Shown: one piece after another, positions 8,789 through 16,269 of the stretch
Layout of the letters: every line of letters begins with the position of its first letter
Position numbering within the stretch: the first letter of the stretch is position 1
DNA from: Eggerthella lenta DSM 2243
GTDB taxonomy: Bacteria; Actinomycetota; Coriobacteriia; Coriobacteriales; Eggerthellaceae
Direction of reading: 5' to 3'
Assembly: GCF_000024265.1 (NCBI RefSeq)
Contig: NC_013204.1
Coordinates: 2,918,501-2,982,500 of the forward strand
DNA: 64,000 bases
The notes under the pieces: generated by a model
The model's input: the letters and a program-made list of their open reading frames with translations, nothing else
What the model was told of the DNA's origin: nothing
Databases searched by the model: none
Made by a program: the position numbers and the translations under genes

Positions 8789-8819
8789 AGCGTACACCCT
8801 CACGTTACGTGAGGGTCAA
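8789..8819 (-). promoter_or_regulatory. MerR-type promoter with 19-bp spacer and operator dyad
   Basis: On the minus strand: -35 TTGACC (8819-8814), 19-base spacer, -10 TACGCT (8794-8789). The spacer carries a 21-bp dyad (8796-8816; arms ACCCTCACGT and ACGTGAGGGT) centred as in MerR-activated promoters. Spacing and dyad point to autoregulation by the adjacent regulator. Confidence 0.75.
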
Positions 8820-8927
8820 CAGACGCGTGCAATTTTTTCGACCGGATTGAGGTTGCGCGGCGCTCCCCTCGCCAGACGTTATTCGAAAGAAGGGCACGTG
8901 CTGATCGAAGTGGACAAACAGTACTAA

Positions 8928-8943
8928 TGTTTCACGTGAAACA
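8928..8943. promoter_or_regulatory. parS site (exact)
   Basis: TGTTTCACGTGAAACA, an exact match to the ParB-binding consensus TGTTNCACGTGAAACA. Flanking bases extend it to a perfect 20-bp palindrome (8926-8945). It is intergenic, between the MerR regulator and the end of the membrane ferredoxin gene. Confidence 0.88.
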
Positions 8944-8960
8944 TTCCGATTCGGGCTCGC

Positions 8961-9914
8961 TTACCGCATGCGGCCCATGCGCAGACGCAGCACGCCCTTG
9001 GGACATACGTCGGCACAGGCGGCGCACTGGATGCATTCGGCGTCGGCGACGGCACCGCCGGCCAGGAGGTCTTGCACCGGCAGGCTCATCGGACACGCGC
9101 GGTCGCACTTCCCGCAGCCGATGCAGCCATTCGGATCGGCCTCGATGCGCAGTTGCGGAACCCGCAGCGCCGAACCCAGTTTCTCGCCCAATACCATGAA
9201 CGGCGCCATCCAGCAGATGCAGTGGCACATGGCGCGACACCCCAAGAACAGATTGGGAACGAAGAACAGCGCCACGATGCCGAAATAGATAGGCAATCCC
9301 AAAGGGCTGTTCATAGACACGCCGCCCGGTATGCCGTACAACGGGTCGACCGTCGTGAAACCACCGGCGATCCATGCGCACGCTACGATGGAGCACACCC
9401 ACGGCACCCAGATCACATACTTGACGCGCGCCCTCCACCCCAGTTTCGCGGGCTTGCCTACGGCGGTCGCCTCAAGCTCCTGCAGGCCGCCCGCCGGGCA
9501 CAACCACCCGCACCACGCGCGACGCAGCACGATAGCCAACAAGAACTGCAGGCAGAACACGAGCATGCTGGCAGCCACCGCCCCTTCCAAGGCGCCCTCG
9601 ATGATCAGCGCCGGTGAGAAGTAGAAGATGATGACCGGGAACAGCAGGAACGACACGAGCAGCGCCAACCGCCGCGCGTTCTGCCGCTTCCTTCCCCGCT
9701 CGCGCTGCGCGCGTACCTCGTCGGCCGATCGCACCGCCGACCCGCGCACCTTGTCGGCCGACCGCGCGCCAACACGTCCTCGCCCGCCTCGCGCCGGATC
9801 ATTCGGTTCCTCCACTCGCGTCACGCCCGAAACGACATCATGCAACATGTGTTCTGAAACACCCGATGCTTCACGTGAAACATCGCTCGCACAATTTCTC
9901 TCCGACTCCTCCAT
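8961..9914 (-). CDS. NapH/MauN-like membrane 4Fe-4S ferredoxin
   Basis: About 317 residues from ATG at 9914 (GAGGG five bases upstream); a second ATG at 9926 overlaps the TetR stop as ATGA and would add four residues. N-terminal 90 residues are charged and contain an internal near-parS site. Four to five membrane segments follow (LALLVSFLLFPVIIFYF, MLVFCLQFLLAIVL, VIWVPWVCSIVACAW, YFGIVALFFV), with CGWLCPAGGL and a CRAMCHC motif at the membrane. The C-terminus has two ferredoxin clusters, CIGCGKCDRACP and CIQCAACADVCP. Such proteins pass electrons between quinol or membrane donors and cytoplasmic or periplasmic redox enzymes. The partner is unknown. It is translationally close to, and probably controlled by, the TetR gene upstream. 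Confidence 0.85.
   Translation of the reverse strand: MEESERNCASDVSREASGVSEHMLHDVVSGVTRVEEPNDPARGGRGRVGARSADKVRGSAVRSADEVRAQRERGRKRQNARRLALLVSFLLFPVIIFYFSPALIIEGALEGAVAASMLVFCLQFLLAIVLRRAWCGWLCPAGGLQELEATAVGKPAKLGWRARVKYVIWVPWVCSIVACAWIAGGFTTVDPLYGIPGGVSMNSPLGLPIYFGIVALFFVPNLFLGCRAMCHCICWMAPFMVLGEKLGSALRVPQLRIEADPNGCIGCGKCDRACPMSLPVQDLLAGGAVADAECIQCAACADVCPKGVLRLRMGRMR
9867..9882. promoter_or_regulatory. parS-like site (15/16) inside the ferredoxin gene
   Basis: TGCTTCACGTGAAACA differs from the parS consensus only at position 3. It lies in the 5' coding part of the membrane ferredoxin gene, encoding VSREAS on the other strand, so the site is kept within a reading frame. Confidence 0.75.
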
Positions 9915-9922
9915 GGTTTCCC

Positions 9923-10477
9923 TCATCTCACCAACGTCAGCAGACCCGTGAAGGCCTCGTTCAAGCGTTCGCCCAGTTCCTCGTCGGAAAATTGCGCGCC
10001 AGCAACCAGCATGGCCGCCATACCGTGGGTGTACACGATCATGTGCAGGTACAGCGCGCGCGCCGCCGCGGGCGACAGATGCCCCAGCTCCTCGATGCAT
10101 TGCTGCACGCCGTCGACGGCCACGCTCTCGTACACTTCCGCGAAGCTCGTCGCCTCCATGTGCGGAGATAGGTACAGGAATTGGAACAAATGACGCTCCG
10201 TGCGCGCAAGGCGCAGATGCGACAACCCGTTCGCCTCGAACGCATTGCGGCCGTCGTCCACATGCTCGCGGTTGTACGCCGCGACCCACGCGCGCGCATG
10301 GTCGTACAGTGCGCGCACGAGTCCTCGCATGTCGCCGAACAAGCTGTAGATCGGCTGCACCGAGCAGCCCGCCCGCTCGGCCACCGTCCGTGCGCTCAGC
10401 GCCGTTTCTCCCCTCTCTCGCAGCAAGCCCAGTGCAGCATCGAGCACCGTCTCGCGCCCCACTTTCTGCTCCGGCAT
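9923..10477 (-). CDS. TetR-family transcriptional regulator
   Basis: 184 residues from ATG at 10477, with GGGAGG six bases upstream; the GTG at 10483 touches the ribosome-binding site and is unlikely. N-terminal TetR helix-turn-helix (LSARTVAERAGCSVQPIYSLFGDMRGLVRAL) and a WHG/TetR_C-like ligand domain (residues 60-184). A large palindrome just upstream covers its promoter, so autorepression is likely. The gene overlaps or abuts the membrane ferredoxin gene downstream and is divergent from the histidine decarboxylase operon, so it may control either or both. Confidence 0.9.
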   Translation of the reverse strand: MPEQKVGRETVLDAALGLLRERGETALSARTVAERAGCSVQPIYSLFGDMRGLVRALYDHARAWVAAYNREHVDDGRNAFEANGLSHLRLARTERHLFQFLYLSPHMEATSFAEVYESVAVDGVQQCIEELGHLSPAAARALYLHMIVYTHGMAAMLVAGAQFSDEELGERLNEAFTGLLTLVR

Positions 10478-10489
10478 CCTCACCCTCCC

Positions 10490-10535
10490 GTATATTACAA
10501 CCGTTATATAACGTTTGTAATATACGGTATGTCAA
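10490..10535 (-). promoter_or_regulatory. TetR promoter and 36-bp operator palindrome
   Basis: The palindrome at 10490-10525 (outer arms GTATATTACAA and TTGTAATATAC) is symmetric at 34 of 36 positions. On the minus strand a consensus -35 TTGACA (10535-10530) precedes it, and a TTATAT -10 lies inside the palindrome at 18-base spacing. Binding there would block the regulator's own transcription and could affect the divergent hdc genes. Confidence 0.75.
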
Positions 10536-10708
10536 CAGCACCGTCAAGAGATGCGACGAATCCCGGCAACACCTTCCTTTCATCTTCGTGACGGCGCATC
10601 GTCGGGCAAAGCACGGCTCGCCATCGAAACCCCCCTGCGAAATTCCACACGCACGAGGGGTCCTACAATCGGCGCTGAAATCGTTCGCATACGAAAGGAG
10701 TTCCATCC

Positions 10709-11662
10709 ATGAAGAACGTTGAGGAGCGACGCAACCGCACTATCGCTCGCGAGGCAAACCACCATGCAACCATGCGCGCGCCGCATATCGACAAGACGGC
10801 CATCAGTCCGTACGACGACTACTGCGACGGATACGGCATGCCCGGCGCCTACGGCAACGGCTACGTGTCCGTGCTGAAGGTTTCGGCAGGCACGGTGGAG
10901 AAGACCAACGACGAGCTGGTCGACCGCATCGTCACGTACGACAAGGCCGAGGCCGCCGATGCGTACGTCGGCCAGATCAACATGCTGACCGCCTCGTCGT
11001 TCTGCGGCATGGCCGGACAGGTGTGGGGCTACGACCTCGCCCGCCACGACTCGGTCGACAACGGCAAGAGCAAGCCGCTGTTCACCGAGAAGCAGTGGAA
11101 CGGCCGCGAGCTGGAAGTGTACGACGCCGCCCCGCTGCTGAGCGCAGGCGTGGAGCTGTTCGGCACCGAGCAGAACCGCCGCTACCATCCCATTCCGGGC
11201 GCGCACACCATCTGCGCGAACAGGGGCGTCGTCGCCTACCGCCCGAAGACCGACCGCCCGCTCAAGGAGGGCGAAGGCTACGGCGTGTGGTCCTTCATCG
11301 CCATCTCCCTTTCCGCCGATCGCGACTTCGCGGCCGACCTGTTCATCGAGGATGCCGGCGTGTGGACCGAGAACGACAACGAAGAGGACATGATCGCGTT
11401 CCTCGAGCAGCATCGCAAAGCTATCGTCTGGTCCGTCGTCGAGTGCGGCCGCGACCAGAACGTGCTGTTCGACCGCACCTACGTGGGCTTCGCTCACCGC
11501 ATGATGAAGCCGGGCGAGATCGGCAACGCCATCACGGTGGGTCCCTACGTCACGCTGGCCCGCAACGCCGTGCCCGCTACCGGATTCGCCTCGCTCAACA
11601 ACCTGCACCTGTCCGACTGGCTCAAGCAAATGGACTTCGAGCCGCTCACGGACATCGCGTAA
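10709..11662 (+). CDS. hdcA: pyruvoyl-dependent histidine decarboxylase proenzyme
   Basis: 317 residues from ATG at 10709 with GAAAGGAG upstream. Converts histidine to histamine and CO2. The sequence follows the Lactobacillus 30a enzyme closely: AISPYDDYCDGYGMPGAYGNGYV, the self-cleavage region TASSF at residues 94-98 (cleavage between Ser96 and Ser97 would form the pyruvoyl group), KPLFTEKQW, GYGVWSFIAIS, FIEDAGVW and GFAHRMMKPGEIGNAITV. An APC antiporter follows 76 bases downstream, as in the hdcA-hdcP operons of Gram-positive histamine producers. The pathway consumes a proton and yields energy through histidine/histamine exchange. No separate HdcB maturation gene is visible in the window. 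Confidence 0.93.
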   Translation: MKNVEERRNRTIAREANHHATMRAPHIDKTAISPYDDYCDGYGMPGAYGNGYVSVLKVSAGTVEKTNDELVDRIVTYDKAEAADAYVGQINMLTASSFCGMAGQVWGYDLARHDSVDNGKSKPLFTEKQWNGRELEVYDAAPLLSAGVELFGTEQNRRYHPIPGAHTICANRGVVAYRPKTDRPLKEGEGYGVWSFIAISLSADRDFAADLFIEDAGVWTENDNEEDMIAFLEQHRKAIVWSVVECGRDQNVLFDRTYVGFAHRMMKPGEIGNAITVGPYVTLARNAVPATGFASLNNLHLSDWLKQMDFEPLTDIA

Positions 11663-11678
11663 CCGACGGTATCCCCCT

Positions 11679-11715
11679 GATCGAGCCGTCCAGGCAACCC
11701 CCGGGCGGCTCGATC
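11679..11715 (+). terminator. intercistronic hairpin between hdcA and the antiporter
   Basis: Perfect 10-bp stem (GATCGAGCCG / CGGCTCGATC) with a 17-base loop, followed by ACGTTTAG. A partial terminator or processing site would make more hdcA than antiporter transcript. Confidence 0.55.
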
Positions 11716-11738
11716 ACGTTTAGACAAGGACTGGAAAC

Positions 11739-13238
11739 ATGGCAGACAAAACCGCTTCCGGTTCCGGCGGATCATCGGCCCAGGACAGCTCGAAAAAAGT
11801 TGGCCTGATCGGCCTGGTAGGCATCGTCATCAGCGCCATGATCGGCGGAGGCATCTACAACCTCCCCCAGAACATGGCCGCAGACGCCTCCGCAGGAGCC
11901 ATCATCATCGCCTGGGTCGTCACCGGCATCGGCATCTGGTTCATCGCGAACACGTTCCGCATCCTGTCGGCCGCGCGACCCGAGCTCACGAACGGCCTGT
12001 ACACGTACGCCGAGAAAGGCTTCGGCAAGCTGATCGGCTTCTTCGTGGCGTACGGCTACTGGATTTGCAACTGCTTCGCGCTTGTTGCCTACTCAGTGCT
12101 CGTCATGGCCACGCTGAACTACTTCGTGCCCGACTTCACGGGCGGCAATAACATTCCGTCCATCATCGGCGGCTCCATCATCACGTGGATCATGTACCTG
12201 CTGGCCCTGCGCGGCGCGAAGTCCACCAGCTTCCTGAACATCATCGGCACCATCGGCAAGCTGCTGCCCGTGTTCATCTTCATCCTGGCCGTGGCCACCG
12301 TGTTCAAGTTCTCGGTGTTCATGGAAGGCTTCTGGGGCATGAAAGACGGCGTGGCATTGACCTTGGACTTCAGCAACGTCATGCCTCAGGTTTCGTCCAC
12401 GATGCTGGTCACGCTGTGGCTGTTCCTGGGCATCGAGGGCGCCGTGGTCGTGTCGGGCAAGGCGAAATCGCAGGCCGCAGTGCGCAAAGCAACCACCATC
12501 GGCTTCCTCGTCACGCTGGCGCTCTACATCGTCGTGTCGCTTCTGCCCCTCGGCGTGTACTCGCAAGCGGAAGTCGGCAGCATGGCCGACCCGTCGATGG
12601 CGGCCATCATGCTGAAGTCGTTCGGAAAATGGGGCGAGATCATGGTGAACGCCGGCGTGATCGTCTCGGTGCTGAGCTCCTGGCTCGTCTGGATGCTCAT
12701 GCTGGGCGAGATGCCGCTGGCCGCCTCCAAAAGCGGCATCTTCCCCAAAATGTTCGTGAAGGAGAACAAGAACGGCTCGCCGTCCACATCCCTTCTGTGG
12801 ACCACTATCGTCGTGCAGGTGGTGCTCATCATCTCGTTCTTCATAGGCAACAACGCCTGGACCACGATGATCAGCATCACCAGCGTCATGGCGCTTCCGT
12901 GCTACTTCTTCTGCACGCTGTTCCTGTTCAAGATCGCCGTCAAGAAGGAGTACCCGTCCGGCATCTTCGCCAGCCGCGGCATGGCCGTGTTCACGGGCGC
13001 GGCCGGTTCGCTGTACGGACTGTGGCTGATCTACGCGGCCGGCCTGAACTACCTCATGGTGGCCTGCATCGTGTACGCCATCGGCCTGCCGCTGTACATC
13101 GTGGGCGTGCGCCAGCACGACCGACAGGCGAAGCTGTTCGAGAAGCGGTCGGACAAGGTCATCCTGGCCGTGGTGCTGGCGCTCGGCATCGCCGGCCTTA
13201 TCTACTCGGTCATCACGTTCGGGAACATCCATATCTAG
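11739..13238 (+). CDS. hdcP: APC-family amino acid antiporter, probable histidine/histamine exchanger
   Basis: 499 residues with 12 or more predicted membrane segments. The first, GLIGLVGIVISAMIGGGIYNLP, carries the substrate-site GxGxIYN-type loop of the basic amino acid/polyamine antiporter branch. The N-terminal 20 residues are polar and serine-rich. The position directly after a histidine decarboxylase makes histidine uptake with histamine export the likely role; the family alone would also allow arginine/ornithine or other exchange. A clear terminator follows at 13265. The start ATG at 11739 has AAGGA upstream. Confidence 0.85.
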   Translation: MADKTASGSGGSSAQDSSKKVGLIGLVGIVISAMIGGGIYNLPQNMAADASAGAIIIAWVVTGIGIWFIANTFRILSAARPELTNGLYTYAEKGFGKLIGFFVAYGYWICNCFALVAYSVLVMATLNYFVPDFTGGNNIPSIIGGSIITWIMYLLALRGAKSTSFLNIIGTIGKLLPVFIFILAVATVFKFSVFMEGFWGMKDGVALTLDFSNVMPQVSSTMLVTLWLFLGIEGAVVVSGKAKSQAAVRKATTIGFLVTLALYIVVSLLPLGVYSQAEVGSMADPSMAAIMLKSFGKWGEIMVNAGVIVSVLSSWLVWMLMLGEMPLAASKSGIFPKMFVKENKNGSPSTSLLWTTIVVQVVLIISFFIGNNAWTTMISITSVMALPCYFFCTLFLFKIAVKKEYPSGIFASRGMAVFTGAAGSLYGLWLIYAAGLNYLMVACIVYAIGLPLYIVGVRQHDRQAKLFEKRSDKVILAVVLALGIAGLIYSVITFGNIHI

Positions 13239-13264
13239 AGCGCGCACGATTGCGATCACCGCGA

Positions 13265-13298
13265 AGCCCGAGGCCGCTTACGGCCCCGGGCTTTTTTT
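13265..13298 (+). terminator. rho-independent terminator of the hdc operon
   Basis: AGCCCGAGGCCG / CGGCCCCGGGCT stem (one G-U pair), CTTA loop, then seven T residues. Confidence 0.9.
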
Positions 13299-13475
13299 GG
13301 TCGTCTTGCACATCAGACCCGATTCGTCGAAAACGCTGCGGCTTTACCTTCCCTTTACACGGGCTTTACCGAATCTTAAGCGGTCTGAATATCCTCCATC
13401 GATCGGTGTACGACTCGAGGATTCCCCTGCGAATACGCCATGCTGTTCACATTGGAAACCGAAAGGGAGTCATCC

Positions 13476-14381
13476 GTGAAGGGCTTTACCGAACTCATCG
13501 TCAACTCCGTCCGCGGGTTCTGCATGGCCCTGGCCGACAGCGTGCCCGGGGTGTCGGGCGGCACCGTCGCCTTCCTGCTGGGCTTTTACGACCGGTTCAT
13601 CGGCTCGCTGGACGACCTGTTCCACGGCGCGAGGGCTGCGCGCTTCGCAGCCGTGCGCTTCCTGCTGAAGCTGGGCGCAGGTTGGGCGATCGGGTTCGGG
13701 CTGTCGGCGCTCGTGCTGACCAGTTTCTTCGATACGCACATCTACGAGGTCAGCTCGCTGTTCATGGGATTCATCGTGTTCGCCATCCCCATCGTCGTGC
13801 GCGAGGAGCTGGACGCATTGCGTAAACGGCTGCCGTACCTCGCGTTCGCCGTCGTGGGCGTCGCATTTGTCGTGGCAGTGACGCTGCTGAGCCCCGTGAG
13901 CGGAGAGGGCACCGACGTTGCGGCGAAGAGCCTCGACCTCGGCCTGGTGGCGTACGTGTTCCTGGCGGCGATGGCGGCCATCTCCGCGATGGTGCTGCCG
14001 GGCATATCGGGCTCCACGCTGCTGCTGATCTTCGGGCTGTACGTGCCCATCATGGGTGCGGTGCGCGCGACGATGGGGCTCGATCTGTCCTACCTGCCTA
14101 TCCTGATGGTGTTCGCGGCGGGCATCGCATGCGGCATGCTTCTGTTCGTCCGACTCATCAGAATGTGCCTCGAGCGCTTCCGCTCGCAAACCATCTATGC
14201 CATCATCGGCATGATGCTGGGGTCGCTGTTCTCCATCACGCAAGGGCCGCTCACGCTGAGCGAGCCGCAGCCGGCCATGAGCCTCGACACGTTCAGCATC
14301 GTGTTCTTCCTCATCGGCGGCGCCGTGGTCGGCGGGCTCCAGCTGCTCAGGTCGCGCTTGGAGGAACCCGCCGAGGGCTAA
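13476..14381 (+). CDS. DUF368 family undecaprenyl-phosphate translocase (PopT-like)
   Basis: 301 residues from GTG at 13476 (AAAGGGAG six bases upstream); ATG at 13440 would add 12 residues but lacks a ribosome-binding site. The family hallmark ADSVPGVSGGTVAFLLGFYDRFI is near the N-terminus, and a second related segment, MVLPGISGSTLLLIFGLY, lies near residue 185, reflecting the internal duplication of DUF368. About eight membrane segments. DUF368 proteins return undecaprenyl phosphate to the cytoplasmic face for new rounds of wall synthesis. Apparently monocistronic. Confidence 0.88.
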   Translation: MKGFTELIVNSVRGFCMALADSVPGVSGGTVAFLLGFYDRFIGSLDDLFHGARAARFAAVRFLLKLGAGWAIGFGLSALVLTSFFDTHIYEVSSLFMGFIVFAIPIVVREELDALRKRLPYLAFAVVGVAFVVAVTLLSPVSGEGTDVAAKSLDLGLVAYVFLAAMAAISAMVLPGISGSTLLLIFGLYVPIMGAVRATMGLDLSYLPILMVFAAGIACGMLLFVRLIRMCLERFRSQTIYAIIGMMLGSLFSITQGPLTLSEPQPAMSLDTFSIVFFLIGGAVVGGLQLLRSRLEEPAEG

Positions 14382-14459
14382 CGCGCTACGACGCCCGCAT
14401 CGGACAGCCGCAACGCGGCATGGAAGCCGATGCCGGGAAGGCTCGCCGGCTTCGCCATG

Positions 14460-14975
14460 CTAGCTCGCCGCTTGGACAGCTTCGCGCAAACGCGCGAGAT
14501 CATCGTCATCGGGATGGCTCGCCGCTTCGTCGAAGTTCTCGATGAGCTGATGCATGCGCGCAGCCTGCTCGGGCTTGGCCTCGGCGGTTTGCGCGTAGCG
14601 GGCGCGAACGCTGGCGGGCATGCGGCCCTGGCACATGAACGTGCCCACGATCCGCGCCGATTCGGGCAGATGCACCGCCACGCGCGCCATGACGCCCGCG
14701 AAGTACGTCTCGTCGGCTCCGAACCCGGCCGTCCCGAACAGGAACACGTCCTTGTCCGCGAGCGAGGCCAGAACCTCGGCCAACTCGTCGCCGCAATCGC
14801 CACGGTTCGTCCAGAACCCTGCGTACACGCGGTCGGCCTGCGCGACGGCGGCGCGATCCACCTCGTCCACCCGACCGAACGCAAGGCGCCCTTCGCTCGG
14901 CAGCGCAGCGGCCACCGCCCGCGCCAATGCCTCAGTGTTCCCGGTGCGGCTGTCGTACACGATCGCGTAGCTCAT
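14460..14975 (-). CDS. flavodoxin family protein
   Basis: 171 residues. The N-terminal FMN phosphate loop [12 protein letters not shown] is the flavodoxin signature, followed by [12 protein letters not shown] and [13 protein letters not shown] loops that would flank the isoalloxazine ring. The C-terminal 40 residues are helical and charged. Likely a cytoplasmic one- or two-electron carrier. It is divergent from dtd and has no redox partner directly beside it. Confidence 0.87.
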   Translation of the reverse strand: MSYAIVYDSRTGNTEALARAVAAALPSEGRLAFGRVDEVDRAAVAQADRVYAGFWTNRGDCGDELAEVLASLADKDVFLFGTAGFGADETYFAGVMARVAVHLPESARIVGTFMCQGRMPASVRARYAQTAEAKPEQAARMHQLIENFDEAASHPDDDDLARLREAVQAAS

Positions 14976-15119
14976 AAGCGTTCCTTCCCTACATGCCTCG
15001 GCGCGGGCGCCGCATTCGAATCAGCTTGTTATACGCCCGTCCGACCCCTCTGTAAACCCCGTTATACTGAAACGAGAGAATCCAACGGGCGCAAGCGCCC
15101 TGCAAGCGAGGAGGCTTCT

Positions 15120-15566
15120 ATGCGAGCGGTGGTTCAGCGCGTGTCGAACGCGCGGGTAGATATCGACGGCGCGACGGCGGGCAGCATCGGGCGCGGGCTG
15201 CTCATCCTGCTAGGCGTGGGTCACGACGACAGCGAGGAGCAGGCCGAACGCCTCTGGAGCAAGATCGCGCGCCTGCGCATCTTCGAGGACGCCGAGGGCA
15301 AGACGAACCTGTCGCTAGCCGACGTGGGCGGCGAAGTGCTGGTCGTGTCGCAGTTCACCCTGTTCGCGAACTGCAGACGAGGCAACCGCCCCTCGTTCAC
15401 CGAGGCGGGCGCGCCCGACGAGGCGAACCGGCTGTACGAATGGTTCGTCGAACGCGCGCGCCGCGACGTGCCTCGCGTGGAAACGGGGCGCTTCGGCGCT
15501 TACATGGACGTGAGCCTGACCAACGACGGTCCGTTCACGCTGTGGCTCGACACCGACGCGCTCTAG
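15120..15566 (+). CDS. dtd: D-aminoacyl-tRNA deacylase
   Basis: 148 residues from ATG at 15120 with GAGGAGG upstream; the longer upstream frame is a shadow of the flavodoxin gene. Removes D-amino acids (and glycine) from mischarged tRNA. Both family motifs are present: [17 protein letters not shown] (SQFTL motif) and [10 protein letters not shown] in the place of the NxGP(V/F)T motif. Normal length. Its stop codon lies inside an inverted repeat shared with the convergent ArsC-like gene. Confidence 0.95.
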   Translation: MRAVVQRVSNARVDIDGATAGSIGRGLLILLGVGHDDSEEQAERLWSKIARLRIFEDAEGKTNLSLADVGGEVLVVSQFTLFANCRRGNRPSFTEAGAPDEANRLYEWFVERARRDVPRVETGRFGAYMDVSLTNDGPFTLWLDTDAL

Positions 15567-15608
15567 CGCGACGATGCGACGACGCTCCGGCGCGCTGTCG
15601 CGCTAGAG
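15561..15608. terminator. inverted repeat covering two convergent stop codons
   Basis: Perfect 12-bp arms (CTCTAGCGCGAC at 15561-15572; GTCGCGCTAGAG at 15597-15608). Each arm contains a TAG stop: dtd on the plus strand, the ArsC-like gene on the minus strand. It probably serves as the terminator for both. Confidence 0.65.
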
Positions 15609-15965
15609 CAGCGCCCGCTCCCACTCGGCCTCTTTGAAGCCGACCAGCACGAAGTCGTCGCCCACCACCAGCGGGCGCTTCACCATCATGCCGTTCTCGG
15701 CCAGAAGCGCGTAGGCGTCCGCGTCGCTCATGCCGGCATCCAGCAGGGCCTTTACGTTGCGCTCGCGGTACAGCATGCCGCTGGTGTTGAAGAAACGGCG
15801 CAGCGGCAACCCGCTTTTCGCATGCCATGCGGCCAGCTCGTCGGACGTCGGGTTGTCCTCCACGATGTGGCGGTCAGCATACGCCACGCCGTGCGCGTCG
15901 AGCCACGCCTTAGCCTTCTTGCAAGTGGAGCACTTCGGATATTCGATGAACAGCACGTCCGCCAT
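15603..15965 (-). CDS. ArsC/Spx-family thioredoxin-fold protein
   Basis: 120 residues. N-terminal FIEYPKCSTCKKAKAWLD has the redox or regulatory CxxC of the ArsC/Spx/MgsR family, and MVKRPLVVGDDFVLVGFKEAEW is the conserved C-terminal block with the RP dipeptide. Family members are arsenate reductases or Spx-type RNA polymerase regulators. No other arsenic gene is nearby, so a stress-regulatory or general reductase role is at least as likely. Start ATG at 15965 with AAGGAG upstream. Confidence 0.85.
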   Translation of the reverse strand: MADVLFIEYPKCSTCKKAKAWLDAHGVAYADRHIVEDNPTSDELAAWHAKSGLPLRRFFNTSGMLYRERNVKALLDAGMSDADAYALLAENGMMVKRPLVVGDDFVLVGFKEAEWERALL

Positions 15966-16072
15966 GGGTTTCTCCTTCGCGTTGCAGCCTTCGTATCCCG
16001 CTCATCATACCAGAGCGGCCTCAAGCAGCCGCAAAGCGAAGCGAACGGGCGCCGCATGCCTCGGCGGCGGAA

Positions 16073-16088
16073 TGTCTCAAGTGAAACA
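16073..16088. promoter_or_regulatory. degenerate parS-like site (14/16)
   Basis: TGTCTCAAGTGAAACA, two mismatches to the ParB consensus (positions 4 and 8, the second breaking the central CACGTG). 80 bases from an exact site; weak binding or a decayed copy. Confidence 0.4.
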
Positions 16089-16167
16089 TTCGCTCGCTTC
16101 GATCCTGCCGGAAACGGCGAAGGACGTCCGAGGCGAAGCAGACGCGCACGTCGATCAAACGTACAAA

Positions 16168-16183
16168 TGTTTCACGTGAAACA
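16168..16183. promoter_or_regulatory. parS site (exact)
   Basis: TGTTTCACGTGAAACA, identical to the site at 8928-8943, about 7.2 kb away, and intergenic. Confidence 0.88.
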
Positions 16184-16269
16184 TCGTAACCGCCTTCGGT
16201 TGCAAAAGGGTCATCGTTCGCGCAGGCTCGGCTTGGTATACTGAAGGCATACAGACGGAAAGGCGGCTC

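Larger units (their letters stand above)
15966..16269. other. intergenic region with parS sites and a promoter
   Basis: 304 bases without a gene between divergently transcribed genes. It holds one exact and one degenerate parS site and a TATACT -10 near 16238 that probably serves the ferredoxin gene at 16270. I see no further structure. Confidence 0.6.

Noticed and set aside
12093-13259. 388-residue frame opposite the antiporter gene
   Set aside because: Histidine/aspartate/glutamine-rich composition typical of the antisense of a GC-rich membrane protein; no domain.
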